A DNA stretch of 64,000 bases from Paenibacillus sp. Root444D2. GTDB lineage: Bacteria; Bacillota; Bacilli; Paenibacillales; NBRC-103111. Location: positions 2,840-66,839 of the forward strand of contig NZ_LMEO01000001.1 of NCBI RefSeq assembly GCF_001426375.1, given 5' to 3'. The translations under genes and the position numbers were made by a program. Under the pieces are notes generated by a model. It was not told where the DNA came from, searched no databases, and saw only the letters and a list, made by a program, of their open reading frames with translations. Positions 6,435 to 15,230 of this stretch are shown here, in pieces. Within the stretch, counting starts at the first letter, position 1. The number at the start of each line of letters is the position of its first letter.

Positions 6435-7907
6435 ATGCTCCCAAATATACATAAGGCTTTAAGAGAGATCTTAAAATCAGATGATTTTCTACAAACAACC
6501 ATTAATATAAAAGATAAACTAATTCATTTTTCTTACTATAAAACGCTTATAAACCATGAACAATATCACCATGATTTACTCTCTTTTATTCAAACCTCGA
6601 ATTGTGAAATCAAAAATTTGCATGATTTAAAAGCCTTGATTCCCATTGAAGGAATCAAAATTTCTTCAAACCTGGAAGAAATTCCACAAAGTTTGGCTCA
6701 CGGTTCAATTTTTCTTCAAATAGATCCTCATCTAGATGAAGGACTTATCGTGGACATCGCAGATTTAAAACTGGGCCATCGTGTTCATAATGATACCGAA
6801 AATGAATACAGCGTAATCGGTCCGAAACTCGGTTTTGTCGAAAATATAGATACCAATTTGACTTTACTTCGAAGAGGGCTTGTAACCGAAAAACTTATAT
6901 TTGAGGAACACATCGTTGGTTCACTTTCAAAAACAAGAATCGCTATCGCTTATCTGGAGGGTATTACCAATCTTCAATATGTAAATACGGCAAGGCAGAG
7001 GCTCTTGGATCTAGATTATGACGTGTTGTTTGAGACTTCTCTTCTGGAACAACTTATTACCGACAACTCGAATTCTCCCTTCCCATTATTCTTGTCCAGT
7101 GAACGCCTGGACAGAATCAAGTATTCTTTGTTAAACGGGGAAGTAGCCATTCTATGCGACGGTTCTCCTATTGTAATTACGGGACCCGTGAGTTTATTTA
7201 ACTTTATTATTTCTCCCGAAGATTACTATTTACCATGGATTATGGGTTCGTTCTTTCGTCTTATTCGTTTTTTTGGGATTGCGTATTCAATTCTGGCCAC
7301 CTCCATTTATGTTGCGATTCTCACCTTTCATTACACCGTCATTCCCAGGGATCTTTTAGGTCCGATTATAGAATCCAGAACGAACGTTCCCTTTCCTCCT
7401 GTGCTGGAGGTCCTGTTCTTGGAAATAACCATCGAGTTGTTGCGCGAAGCCGGGTCCAGATTACCTACAAAAGTCAGTCAAACGTTGGGCATTGTAGGAG
7501 GTATCATACTTGGGCAAGCAGCGGTACAAGCTGGTTTAACCAGTAATATTTTGCTCATCATCGTTTCTCTTTCTGCATTGGCTTCCTTTACCACGCCTAT
7601 CTTTAAAATCTCCAACACAATTCGGTTTTTGCGTTTTCCATTGATTGTCTTAGCATCCTTATGCGGTGGTTTAGGAATAATGATTGGGATAATGTTTATT
7701 TTAGGCCATTTATTACGTTTGAAATCGTTGGGTTCGCCGTATATCGTGCCCCTGTTCCCTTTTCGCCACAACAGTTACAGCGACAGTTTTATCCGCTCTT
7801 CCTTCACCCTTCTTTCTAATCGATTTTTTACTACGCGTCCGCTCTCGACAAAAAGATTTTCCGTACAAAAAAATAAAGATATCGGCGACGACTATAATAA
7901 TGAATAA
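6435..7907 (+). CDS. gerKA: Spore germination protein GerKA (germinant receptor subunit A)
   Basis: 490 aa, the usual length of GerAA/GerKA proteins. The N-terminal soluble region (about 1-245) is followed by several membrane segments. The family signature lies around the PFPPVLEVLFLEITIELLRE, SQTLGIVGGIILGQAAVQAG and FTTPIFKISNTIRF segments. It forms the inner-membrane nutrient receptor of dormant spores with subunits B and C. Start chosen at the ATG at 6435, with AGGTGG 8 bases upstream; a GTG at 6423 is in frame but unsupported. The order A-C-B of the three genes is that of the B. subtilis gerK operon. The nutrient ligand cannot be predicted. Confidence 0.93.
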   Translation: MLPNIHKALREILKSDDFLQTTINIKDKLIHFSYYKTLINHEQYHHDLLSFIQTSNCEIKNLHDLKALIPIEGIKISSNLEEIPQSLAHGSIFLQIDPHLDEGLIVDIADLKLGHRVHNDTENEYSVIGPKLGFVENIDTNLTLLRRGLVTEKLIFEEHIVGSLSKTRIAIAYLEGITNLQYVNTARQRLLDLDYDVLFETSLLEQLITDNSNSPFPLFLSSERLDRIKYSLLNGEVAILCDGSPIVITGPVSLFNFIISPEDYYLPWIMGSFFRLIRFFGIAYSILATSIYVAILTFHYTVIPRDLLGPIIESRTNVPFPPVLEVLFLEITIELLREAGSRLPTKVSQTLGIVGGIILGQAAVQAGLTSNILLIIVSLSALASFTTPIFKISNTIRFLRFPLIVLASLCGGLGIMIGIMFILGHLLRLKSLGSPYIVPLFPFRHNSYSDSFIRSSFTLLSNRFFTTRPLSTKRFSVQKNKDIGDDYNNE

Positions 7908-7933
7908 TTTTGTGTTGATAGGAGGATGAAATA

Positions 7934-8992
7934 ATGAAAGGGCATATTCTAGTTCTCTTCTGCTGTTGCCTATTATCCGGTTGTGCACAAAAACGCATAA
8001 CAGACCGGATAAATATCATCCAAAGCATGGGCGTTGACGTCGAAGGCGATACGATTAAGATGAGCACTTCTTATCCAACATATATAAAAGCTTCCCGGCA
8101 ACAATCCGTATCCCCGATAACCGCGGAGTCGAAAAACCTTTACGGGATTTTCACAACCCTAACTACCAAGTCTTCTCAACCTGTCGAATTGGGACAAATG
8201 CGCACATTGGTAATTAGCGAAAAATTCGCAAAAGAAGCCATCTCTGAGCTTGCCGACTACATCAATCGAGAATTCATTAAAAGCAGCAATGCTACCCTTG
8301 TTATTACAAAACAACAAGCAAGCTCTATAATATCTGAAACCTCAAAAAAAACATCCTTTTTCTTATCGGAGCTTATCGAACAAAACATGTACCATGGGAA
8401 TACGCCGATGACAAATTATCATTCATTCGTAAATCAGTACTATGGAGAAGGCCAGGATGTTTATTTACCCGTTATCAATAAAGATCAGGGCTTATTACAT
8501 ATGGATGGTGTCGCCGTCTTTAAAGGAGACGAATTAAAACTTTGGTTAACCAACGAAGAAGGATTATATTTAAAGTTTCTTAAAGACAAAGCCCTGACAG
8601 GCGAATATGATTTCATTACCGGTCAAAAAGATATGTATTCCTTTGTCATTCTGCGTGGAAAGAGCAAAATAGCTATCGCGCAAAACGGAAAGACAACGAT
8701 ATCCCTTAAATTATCCATAGCACTTAGAGGAATTCCGAAAAAAATTAACATTCAGAAAAAAGACGATTCGCAAGAAGTAAAGAAGCAAATCGAAGATAAA
8801 TTATCATCGGAAATCAAAATGATGCTAATCCGATTACAAAAGAACAACGTCGATCCTATCGGCTTCGGAGAGCAATATAGGTGGCAGCATAGAAAGTATA
8901 GCGAGAATGAATTTTATGGAAAAATCTATCCTAATCTGGATTTTGAAGTTAATACGAAGATTATTATTTTACACTCAGGGGTTGGGCATTAG
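7934..8992 (+). CDS. gerKC: Germinant receptor lipoprotein GerKC (Ger(x)C family)
   Basis: 352 aa with a short signal peptide and lipobox LLSGC (Cys at about residue 17), so it is a lipoprotein on the outer face of the inner spore membrane. The segments GVDVEGDTIKMSTSYPT and GQMRTLVISEKFA fit the Ger(x)C family, as does the C-terminal EQYRWQHRKYSENEFYGKIY-type ending of about 350-400-residue members. AGGAGG precedes the ATG at 7934. Starts 26 bp after gerKA and overlaps gerKB by one base (TAGTG), so the three are translated from one message. Confidence 0.92.
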   Translation: MKGHILVLFCCCLLSGCAQKRITDRINIIQSMGVDVEGDTIKMSTSYPTYIKASRQQSVSPITAESKNLYGIFTTLTTKSSQPVELGQMRTLVISEKFAKEAISELADYINREFIKSSNATLVITKQQASSIISETSKKTSFFLSELIEQNMYHGNTPMTNYHSFVNQYYGEGQDVYLPVINKDQGLLHMDGVAVFKGDELKLWLTNEEGLYLKFLKDKALTGEYDFITGQKDMYSFVILRGKSKIAIAQNGKTTISLKLSIALRGIPKKINIQKKDDSQEVKKQIEDKLSSEIKMMLIRLQKNNVDPIGFGEQYRWQHRKYSENEFYGKIYPNLDFEVNTKIIILHSGVGH

Positions 8993-10086
8993 TGCAGAAT
9001 CGGGTACAGGAAAATTACACAATATCCGGATACTTTGTATTTTTCTTAATCGGCGTTTCCCAGGCAGCCGCTAACATTTTTAATTTTCAAAGTCTTATCT
9101 TGGTGGAAGCTGGTCAAGATGCTTGGATATCAATTATCCTAATGGGTTTGAGCTTGCATTTAATCATCTGGATGGTTTATAAGATGCTCGGTAATCCAGC
9201 TAAAGACGTAATTGACTTACATCGAACGATTTTCGGCAAATTCATAGGCAATGCTGTTTCTCTATTATTAGTCGGATACTTTTTCCTAATGGCTCTATTT
9301 TACTTCCGAGTTTACATTGAAATCATTCAAGTGTGGGTATTTCCAAACTTTGAAACATGGGCTTTGGCAGGTTTCTTAATTTGCATAATATATTATGTCG
9401 TATCCGGCGGGTTCAGGGTTGTTGCCGGGTTTAGCTTTTTTTACATAGCTCTGATCCCCTTCCTCTTTTTGCTTTACTTTCCGATTCGACAAGGCAATAT
9501 CCATCATTTATTGCCTTTACTCAATCATTCTTTTCTTGATTTGCTTAAAGGTTCTAGATCTTCCAGTTTCATTTTCTTCGGGCTTGAAGCATTGCTTATT
9601 TACTTTCCTTTCTTAAAATTACCTGAAAAAAACGTAAAATGGGCGCATTTCGCCTTGCTATTCACTACATTCAAATACACGGCAATAATTATTGTAACCC
9701 TCATGTATTTTAGTCAGGGACTACTGAAACATACGCTTTGGCCAACTTTGGCGATGTCGAAAATCATTGAGTTATCCTTCATTGCAAGGTTCGAATATCT
9801 TTATGTATTTATGTGGCTTCTGGTTATCATCCCAACGGTTTGTATCCCTATTTGGTGCTGTACAAGAATTATGAAAAGAGTTGCTTCGCTTAAACCTGGA
9901 GTGTCATTACCTATTACACTGGCAGCCCTTTTCATCGTCGCGCTTACGTTTAACGAACGAATGGAGATCGATGTATTAGAAAAATTCATTCATGAGTTAG
10001 GATTTTATTTCATCTTTGCCTATATCCCGTTACTATTTATTATTACTAGCGTTGCATTAAGGTCTAAATGCGATGTTGTCAAATAA
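8992..10086 (+). CDS. gerKB: Germinant receptor permease GerKB
   Basis: 364 aa with about ten hydrophobic helices, a member of the endospore germination permease family (APC superfamily, GerAB-like), with SGYFVFFLIGVSQAAANIFN at the N-terminus. GerAB-type proteins are thought to bind the nutrient in the membrane. The GTG start overlaps the gerKC stop codon by one base, which implies translational coupling. An intrinsic terminator follows at 10211, closing the operon. Confidence 0.93.
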   Translation: MQNRVQENYTISGYFVFFLIGVSQAAANIFNFQSLILVEAGQDAWISIILMGLSLHLIIWMVYKMLGNPAKDVIDLHRTIFGKFIGNAVSLLLVGYFFLMALFYFRVYIEIIQVWVFPNFETWALAGFLICIIYYVVSGGFRVVAGFSFFYIALIPFLFLLYFPIRQGNIHHLLPLLNHSFLDLLKGSRSSSFIFFGLEALLIYFPFLKLPEKNVKWAHFALLFTTFKYTAIIIVTLMYFSQGLLKHTLWPTLAMSKIIELSFIARFEYLYVFMWLLVIIPTVCIPIWCCTRIMKRVASLKPGVSLPITLAALFIVALTFNERMEIDVLEKFIHELGFYFIFAYIPLLFIITSVALRSKCDVVK

Positions 10087-10210
10087 ATCAGAAACTGATT
10101 TATTGTACTGGTTCATCTATCAAGAGGTAGAGCCTATAGCTTTTCATAGGGCGACAAATCGGTTAAATTTCGCACTCAATATCCTTCCATATCGGAATTT
10201 CCAAACAAAG

Positions 10211-10239
10211 AAAAAAACCTTTATTTATAAAGGTTTTTT
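10211..10239 (+). terminator. Terminator of the gerK operon
   Basis: AAAAAACCTTTAT pairs with ATAAAGGTTTTTT around a short loop, about 125 bp after the gerKB stop. Confidence 0.8.
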
Positions 10240-10324
10240 AGTGATTTCACAATTATGTTTGTAGACTTTTCTTAAATGAACTCATAAATGTTGTTAAGAT
10301 ACGAAATAGAATGTTCATTAACTT

Positions 10325-10447
10325 TCATAAAAAGTGTTTAATCAAAAAGTAAAAGAACCCTGAGAATATCGATAAGAACAAAATTACTGTTAATGGGAGA
10401 AGACCATCCATCTTTTGCTCGTAGTTGTTTCTATTCGAATTATTCAT
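10325..10447 (-). CDS. Small single-span membrane protein, 40 aa
   Basis: ATG at 10447 is preceded by GAAGGGAG with suitable spacing. The product has a polar Asn-rich start (MNNSNRNNYEQKMDG), one hydrophobic helix from about residue 16 to 36, and a K-H-F-L tail. Composition and ribosome binding site argue for a real gene, though no family is recognised. It lies tail-to-tail with the gerK operon. Small membrane proteins are often missed by gene finders; a link with the spore membrane is possible but unsupported. Confidence 0.5.
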   Translation of the reverse strand: MNNSNRNNYEQKMDGLLPLTVILFLSIFSGFFYFLIKHFL

Positions 10448-10675
10448 TCTTATTACTCCCTTCAAGTACGTTCATTCGGCCATATAAACTCTTACAAAAC
10501 TTCTTTCATTAGTATTATATAATTGCATAGGAACACTGTCCCCATCCAATATACTGTTTTTTTAGCAATCCACTTTCACACTTTTGTCATATATCCATTA
10601 TGCTCTCTCTTTCCCCATTCCCCATTTCCCATTCCTTTTCATTTTCTCCTCCTAGAAAAACATCTTGAACTTCGT

Positions 10676-10718
10676 CTGAAAAGCAGACCCCTTAGTTAAA
10701 AGTAGGCCTGCTTTTCAG
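10676..10718 (-). terminator. Hairpin after the secreted discoidin-like gene
   Basis: CTGAAAAGCAG (10676-10686) and CTGCTTTTCAG (10708-10718) form a perfect 11-bp stem. No long T run follows, so it is a likely but not perfect terminator for the gene ending at 10735. Confidence 0.65.
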
Positions 10719-10734
10719 TCATGTTATATGCTTT

Positions 10735-11289
10735 TTACAGTGTCCGAGCATCGCGAAGCAGTACATTTGCTGCCTCATTCGATATATGCTTGCCGGATTG
10801 TGCCTCCACTTCATGAATGAAGCTTTTCACATTTCCTGCATTCAGCTTGTCAAGTAAGCATGTTTCTATCCCTTTATTGTCGATCCAACCGCTGCATCCC
10901 CAATTCACTTTATCGTCAGAGACATACATTGAGACAGTTAACGGGACAAGAGCCTCATTCGTTGGCCAGTCTTGCAAAAACCGGGCATTGATTTTTGAAA
11001 TCGATTTAGACTCGCCCAGGTCGAAAGTAACTTCGCGGGTCATTTTCTTCACATGTCCTATCCATGCAGGATCTGACATATTTAGTAGGCCATGTTTTCC
11101 ATCCGTCAGCTTCTTGCTGCCATCAGGATGGCTTGCTTCCGGCTCTTCCGACCACTTATAATCCAGACCCAGCGCAAGATTCCGAATTACTGGTGCGGGC
11201 TGTCCTTGTTCCGCTTGTGCTACCGGTACCACCGACAATAACATAGCCGCTAAGACGGTCATGGCTGCCCATTTCTTTTTTATCCTCAT
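10735..11289 (-). CDS. Secreted protein: N-terminal discoidin-like domain joined to a C-terminal helical domain
   Basis: A signal peptide ends near VAQA-EQ (about residue 26). Residues 38-128 (NLALGLDYKWSEEPEASHPD onward) match the F5/8-type-C-like module found at the start of large DUF4855-type cell-surface proteins of Paenibacillus. After NWG the sequence switches to IDNKGIETCLLDKLNAGNV, the start of the small C-terminal helical domain (FIMS/FIVAR-like) of Paenibacillus glycanases. At 184 aa it is much shorter than either parent type. It looks like an in-frame deletion of a larger protein; it may be a relic or a small secreted sugar-binding protein. ATCC-type ribosome binding site is weak. 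Confidence 0.65.
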   Translation of the reverse strand: MRIKKKWAAMTVLAAMLLSVVPVAQAEQGQPAPVIRNLALGLDYKWSEEPEASHPDGSKKLTDGKHGLLNMSDPAWIGHVKKMTREVTFDLGESKSISKINARFLQDWPTNEALVPLTVSMYVSDDKVNWGCSGWIDNKGIETCLLDKLNAGNVKSFIHEVEAQSGKHISNEAANVLLRDARTL

Positions 11290-11602
11290 ATTATCCTTGC
11301 TCCCTTCATGAATAAATACTCATTAAACCACATTAACTTGTTGTTCGTTTCAACTTATTACGGTGAACCTTCCTCCTTTCCGAAATCACAGTATAAGCTA
11401 ATAGCAGTGTCTGTACCTATTACATTAAGTAACTTGTCTCGTGATGCAAAGAGACTAGTTATTACTTGTCGTATACATTTGTTTACATTGCCCTCTCGAA
11501 TGAGCAGCTCTTGCCATCGCCACACGTCAGAAAAAAGCCAAGGGGTACATGGCTTCTCTGATACAGCAGTCGATTGCTACCTAAGACTTCTACCCCTTTG
11601 GT
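11290..11602. other. Intergenic stretch without genes
   Basis: No gene is seen. A hairpin AGCCA/TGGCT at 11536-11554, followed on the minus strand by TTTTTT, can end transcripts coming from the ytxJ remnant. The part nearest 11290 should hold the promoter of the secreted protein; no clear -35/-10 pair stands out. Confidence 0.4.
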
Positions 11603-12001
11603 TTAAAGGTTCTCTGAAAATAAAGTTTTAGACTGGCACAGGTGTCCCTGTATATAGTAATTCGCCATTTTGCTCCTTATGAGCCGTTGCCAATCTATGA
11701 TTAGTTCAGTACTGCCGTCATATGCTCGGTCGTGATCGACCAATTGCGATGCGGTCCAATATTTGGCTTTGTCCTTTACGTAAATGACTTGCGGCGATTC
11801 GTGCTTCACGCCAAGGTCTTCCGCGATCTGGTTCGAAACCGGACGCGATTCGATCACTTTGACAAGCACGTTATCAACATCGACGTTCGGGGCGTCCTTC
11901 AAATAGTGGTTATATTCCTTAAGTGCGTTATAGCTGACCGGACAGGTCGTACTATGCTTCAGGATGACTTGGCCGCGTTCCGCCGAAATGAGAGAATCCC
12001 A
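11603..12001 (-). pseudogene. ytxJ: Remnant of ytxJ (bacillithiol-linked monothiol redox protein)
   Basis: Positions 12001-11744 encode VILKHSTTCPVSYNALKEY and later ESRPVSNQIAEDLGVKHESP, the characteristic core of YtxJ, a thioredoxin-fold protein with a single active-site Cys in HSTTCPVS. The frame is closed by TAA just before the homology begins, leaving no ATG, GTG or TTG ahead of the active site. The end is replaced: after WTASQ the last 53 residues do not fit the family. So both ends are lost. The gene lies after the terminator of the LysR fragment. Confidence 0.7.
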
Positions 12002-12017
12002 TTATCGAGCAAAATAA

Positions 12018-12046
12018 AAAATCCTTTAGCATTTGCCGAAGGATTG
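12018..12046 (-). terminator. Terminator between LysR fragment and ytxJ remnant
   Basis: On the minus strand AATCCTT and AAGGATT form a stem followed by TTTTATTTT. Confidence 0.65.
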
Positions 12047-12093
12047 GCTCTTCTAACTTGTATTGGTTACGCTAGTTTTGTTCCGCAGTAGAA

Positions 12094-12288
12094 TCAGTAT
12101 TGCACATGAAATTGGATATATGGCTGCTTTTTCCGAAACTCTCGAAGGATATGAACCCCTAAATCCTCCTCCAAGCGTTGAATCGTTTTGCTTAGTGACG
12201 ATTGTGTAACGTGCAGGCTTCGTGCAGCTTCGGTCACATGTTCCAAACGGGCCACCGCGAGAAAATATTGCAGTTGTAGAAGTTCCAT
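12094..12288 (-). pseudogene. LysR-family regulator, only the N-terminal DNA-binding part
   Basis: MELLQLQYFLAVARLEHVTE and AARSLHVTQSSLSKTIQRLE are the winged helix-turn-helix of LysR-type regulators (full length about 300 aa). The frame leaves the family after EEDLGVHIL and stops at residue 64, without an effector domain. GGAG lies 8 bases before the ATG at 12288. It is divergent from the DHA2 transporter, the usual arrangement of a LysR gene and its target, so it was probably the transporter's regulator before truncation. Confidence 0.7.
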
Positions 12289-12401
12289 TTTGTACACTCC
12301 ATTCATTCCCTCGAGTCAATGAAGTCATAACATAAAATGCATTGGAATAAATAACCGATTTCAAGTACGATGACATCAATACACTTTGAGGGGTGACCAA
12401 A

Positions 12402-13787
12402 ATGAATGCTCGCAGCAGGTGGTTGATGATTTCCGTTGGCCTTGGGATACTATTAAACCCATTAAATTCTTCCATGGTTTCAGTTGCTATTCCAAGGCTG
12501 CAAAATGTGTTCCAACTTGATTTTACAGTTGTTTCCTGGATTATATTTTCTTTCTACATTGCAAGTGCTATCGCTCAACCTGTCATGGGGAAGGCCAGTG
12601 ATTTATTCGGTCGCAGGAAGATATTTCTTACCGGACTTGTTGTAGCCTTCGTTGCATCATTATTAGCTCCACTATCGCCAAACTTTGGTTGGCTCATCGT
12701 GTTCCGCATTGTGCAATCCATCGGAACAAGCATGATGGTTGGGGTTGGAATGGCCATTGTGCGAATTCATATTACGGAGAAACAAGCGACTGCGCTGTCT
12801 GTTTTGTCTATATTCCTATCCGGAGCGGCAGCCATTGGACCCTTTATTGGAGGGGTCTTGATTCACTGGTGGGGCTGGCCTGCTATCTTTTTCGTCAATA
12901 TTCCATTCGTGGTGGCAAGCTTTCTATTATCTTGGAGGAATATTCCTAAGGACGAACCATCAACATCCGTTGCACGGGGCATGTCCTTTCGTAAATGGTT
13001 TGATTTGATTGATGCGACAGGGATCCTGCTCTTCACAGTGGGTCTGGTTGCCCTGCTCGCCTCCTTACTCTCAGCAAAATCATCCGGGCAAATCTCATTA
13101 AGTCATGTTATTGTCGGGCTGATAGGCCTCGCTCTACTAGGGGCTTTCATACGATATGAGTTAAAAGCGAAATCACCCTTTATTCCTTTGCGTACATTTG
13201 CCAAATATCCTGCGATGACTTGGGTTAATGTCGAATTCATGCTTGTAAACGTACTTTTTTACTCGCTCTTTTTCGGGCTTCCGTCCTACTTGCAAATGGT
13301 ACGTCATGTCAGCGAGTTCCAAACAGGGATTCTCATGCTAAGCTTAGGCTTGTGCTCGCTCGTTACTTCTCCCATAGCAGGCCGATGGATCGATAAATCA
13401 GGCCCCAGGCCGGCATTGCTCGTGTCCGCAATACTGATGACACTTGGGTCGGTGTGGCTCGTGACATTGAATCAAACTTCACCAGTTATCAGTGTGTGTT
13501 TGGCTTTGGCTGCCTTCGGTATTAGCAACGGGTTAAATAATGTAGGTATGCAAGCAGCCTTGTTCAACAGTTCTCCAAAAGAAATAATCGGTGTAGCATC
13601 CGGATTATTTCATACATCAAGATACCTGGGAACCATTCTCTCTTCATTGTTGATAGGCATCGTAATGGGAGGTAACTTCAGCTTTGAAGGGTTTCGAGTG
13701 CTTGGGATTATCCTTACGGTAATTGCTTTGTCCTTGGTATTCATGAGTCGGCGGCGCCGGAAATCAGGGCAATTGCAAGAATCGTAG
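12402..13787 (+). CDS. MFS drug transporter, DHA2 (EmrB/QacA) family
   Basis: 461 aa with about fourteen hydrophobic segments. The N-terminal NPLNSSMVSVAIPRLQNVF is a DHA2 signature, and GKASDLFGRRKIF is the loop 2-3 motif A of the major facilitator superfamily. It is expected to export toxic organic compounds with the proton gradient. Start at 12402 (ATG) is favoured over the in-frame GTG at 12393 because GAGGGGTG lies 6 bases before it. A LysR fragment lies head to head 113 bp away. Substrate unknown. Confidence 0.88.
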   Translation: MNARSRWLMISVGLGILLNPLNSSMVSVAIPRLQNVFQLDFTVVSWIIFSFYIASAIAQPVMGKASDLFGRRKIFLTGLVVAFVASLLAPLSPNFGWLIVFRIVQSIGTSMMVGVGMAIVRIHITEKQATALSVLSIFLSGAAAIGPFIGGVLIHWWGWPAIFFVNIPFVVASFLLSWRNIPKDEPSTSVARGMSFRKWFDLIDATGILLFTVGLVALLASLLSAKSSGQISLSHVIVGLIGLALLGAFIRYELKAKSPFIPLRTFAKYPAMTWVNVEFMLVNVLFYSLFFGLPSYLQMVRHVSEFQTGILMLSLGLCSLVTSPIAGRWIDKSGPRPALLVSAILMTLGSVWLVTLNQTSPVISVCLALAAFGISNGLNNVGMQAALFNSSPKEIIGVASGLFHTSRYLGTILSSLLIGIVMGGNFSFEGFRVLGIILTVIALSLVFMSRRRRKSGQLQES

Positions 13788-13893
13788 CATGTTTCAGCAA
13801 AAATGAAGCGAATTGAGCGGCGGACAGCTTCACCGCGTCGCCATTCCGCGCGGCCTGAATTTTGCAGCCAACCTTTTGATTATAGATAATCGA

Positions 13894-14208
13894 TCAAGAA
13901 ATTAATTTCAAACCAACCGCAGCGCTTAACACCATAGCGATGAACATAATCCGCTTCCAATCACTGGACTCGCCATAGTACAGCATCCCGACGATTGCGC
14001 CGCCAACTGTTCCGATTCCTGTCCAAACCGCATAAGACGTGCCCATCGGCAGGCTTTTCATCGCTAGGCTCAGAAGCATAAAACTCATAACAATGCCAAC
14101 GATGAAAAGACTAAAGGAGCGGATGGTTTTCGCTTTATTTATTTGGTTCATGCCTACGACGCCTACGACCTCGAACATGCCGGCAAACAAGAGAAAAATC
14201 CAAGCCAT
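13894..14208 (-). CDS. ykkD: Small multidrug resistance (SMR) transporter, YkkD-like
   Basis: 104 aa, four membrane helices, with the SMR Glu in helix 1 (FAGMFEVVGVVGMNQ). The pattern MKSLPMGTSYAVWTGIGTVG and the closing AVGLKLIS match B. subtilis YkkD closely. YkkC and YkkD work as a pair, exporting guanidinium-type or other cationic compounds. The start overlaps the ykkC stop (TAATG), so the two are co-translated. Confidence 0.9.
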   Translation of the reverse strand: MAWIFLLFAGMFEVVGVVGMNQINKAKTIRSFSLFIVGIVMSFMLLSLAMKSLPMGTSYAVWTGIGTVGGAIVGMLYYGESSDWKRIMFIAMVLSAAVGLKLIS

Positions 14209-14549
14209 TAGACTGTCGCTCCTTTCTTTTCTTGCTCTTTTGTCACAAATTTGAGCCCAAATACGCCGGATAAAAGCAGCAAAATAAGGAATACTTTAAG
14301 AATCCTGAACGGCTCTCCGAATAGCAGCATTTCCACCAATACGGTGCCGGCTGTCCCCATTCCGGTGAAGACAGCATACACAGTCCCCACAGGAAGCTTG
14401 GTAGACGCGTTAATAACTAAATGAAAAGAAATATACATTGCTATGATCGTGCCTACCCACATCATCGTTGTATCCGAATGTTTTAAGCCCGTAACCCAAA
14501 TAACTTCAAAAAAAGCGCCGACAAATATATAAATCCAATTTCGATTCAT
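14208..14549 (-). CDS. ykkC: Small multidrug resistance (SMR) transporter, YkkC-like
   Basis: 113 aa, four helices, with GAFFEVIWVTGLKHSDT in helix 1 and STKLPVGTVYAVFTGMGTAG in helix 3, matching YkkC. It should form the exporter together with YkkD. In B. subtilis ykkCD is controlled by a guanidine-I riboswitch. Here only 21 bp separate it from the TetR gene upstream, so no riboswitch can fit and control by TetR is likely. Confidence 0.9.
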   Translation of the reverse strand: MNRNWIYIFVGAFFEVIWVTGLKHSDTTMMWVGTIIAMYISFHLVINASTKLPVGTVYAVFTGMGTAGTVLVEMLLFGEPFRILKVFLILLLLSGVFGLKFVTKEQEKKGATV

Positions 14550-14570
14550 GTGTACAATCCTCCTGTTGAT

Positions 14571-15149
14571 TTACGATTTGATGCCACGCCAGTATACGAA
14601 CCATGAAGCTTCAATCCTTTTAAGCGACTTTTCAGCTCCTCCAAATAACAACTCTACAAACATGCCATCCAGCACAGCAAGGAAAGAAACTGTCGCCATT
14701 TCACTGCTGACATCAGAATGGATGTTCCCTGCTGCTATCGCTTGATCGAAGACAGGAATTAACATCGTTTCAAGTGTATCTAAATAGTTATAACCTTGTT
14801 TGACAATCTCCTCATAGAGATGGGAAGGCGGGAAAAAGGCAACCCTTAAGAAAAATTTGGTATTGTCATCATGTTCGTAACCATCTTTATATTGGATAAG
14901 AAAGCCATAAAGAAGTTGATCAATCGAAAGTTGCTTATGTCGATCGAGATACTCAAAAACAAAATTCAATTCCTTCGCTAGCACAGCGTTAAACAGATCA
15001 AGAAAAAGTTCATCTTTCCCCTTGAAATGTGTATAAATGGATTGTTTTTTGATGCCTACTTCCGTAGCAATATCTGCAAGCGATGCACCTTCATATCCAT
15101 TATTGGCAAACTGTTTGAGGGCTACCTCTTTGATTCGAGTTGCAGTCAT
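14571..15149 (-). CDS. TetR-family repressor of the ykkCD operon
   Basis: 192 aa from the ATG at 15149. The helix-turn-helix is at about residues 20-45 (GASLADIATEVGIKKQSIYT, HFKGKDELF). The C-terminal ligand domain is variable. An ATG three codons earlier (15158) is only one base from GGAAGG, so the later ATG with 9-base spacing was chosen. First gene of an operon with ykkC and ykkD. A 10-bp palindrome lies between its -10 box and start, the expected place for autorepression. Confidence 0.88.
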   Translation of the reverse strand: MTATRIKEVALKQFANNGYEGASLADIATEVGIKKQSIYTHFKGKDELFLDLFNAVLAKELNFVFEYLDRHKQLSIDQLLYGFLIQYKDGYEHDDNTKFFLRVAFFPPSHLYEEIVKQGYNYLDTLETMLIPVFDQAIAAGNIHSDVSSEMATVSFLAVLDGMFVELLFGGAEKSLKRIEASWFVYWRGIKS

Positions 15150-15163
15150 TTGATCCATCCTTC

Positions 15164-15210
15164 CGAACGTTCGTCAGGAACATTCTATCACGTTCTCCGT
15201 CTTGGGGCAA
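15164..15210 (-). promoter_or_regulatory. Promoter and operator of the tetR-ykkC-ykkD operon
   Basis: On the minus strand TTGCCC (15210-15205), 17 bases, TAGAAT (15187-15182) make a good sigma-A promoter. CGAACGTTCG at 15164-15173 is a perfect 10-bp palindrome just downstream of the -10 box. Confidence 0.6.
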
Positions 15211-15230
15211 CTACCTTCAATGACAGCCCA

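Noticed and set aside
10073-10264. 63-codon frame after gerKB
   Set aside because: It overlaps gerKB, lacks a ribosome binding site and runs through the operon terminator.
10603-10660. 13-codon frame on the minus strand (MKRNGKWGMGKERA) after AGGAGG
   Set aside because: Too short to judge, low complexity purine run, no gene behind it that it could serve as leader.
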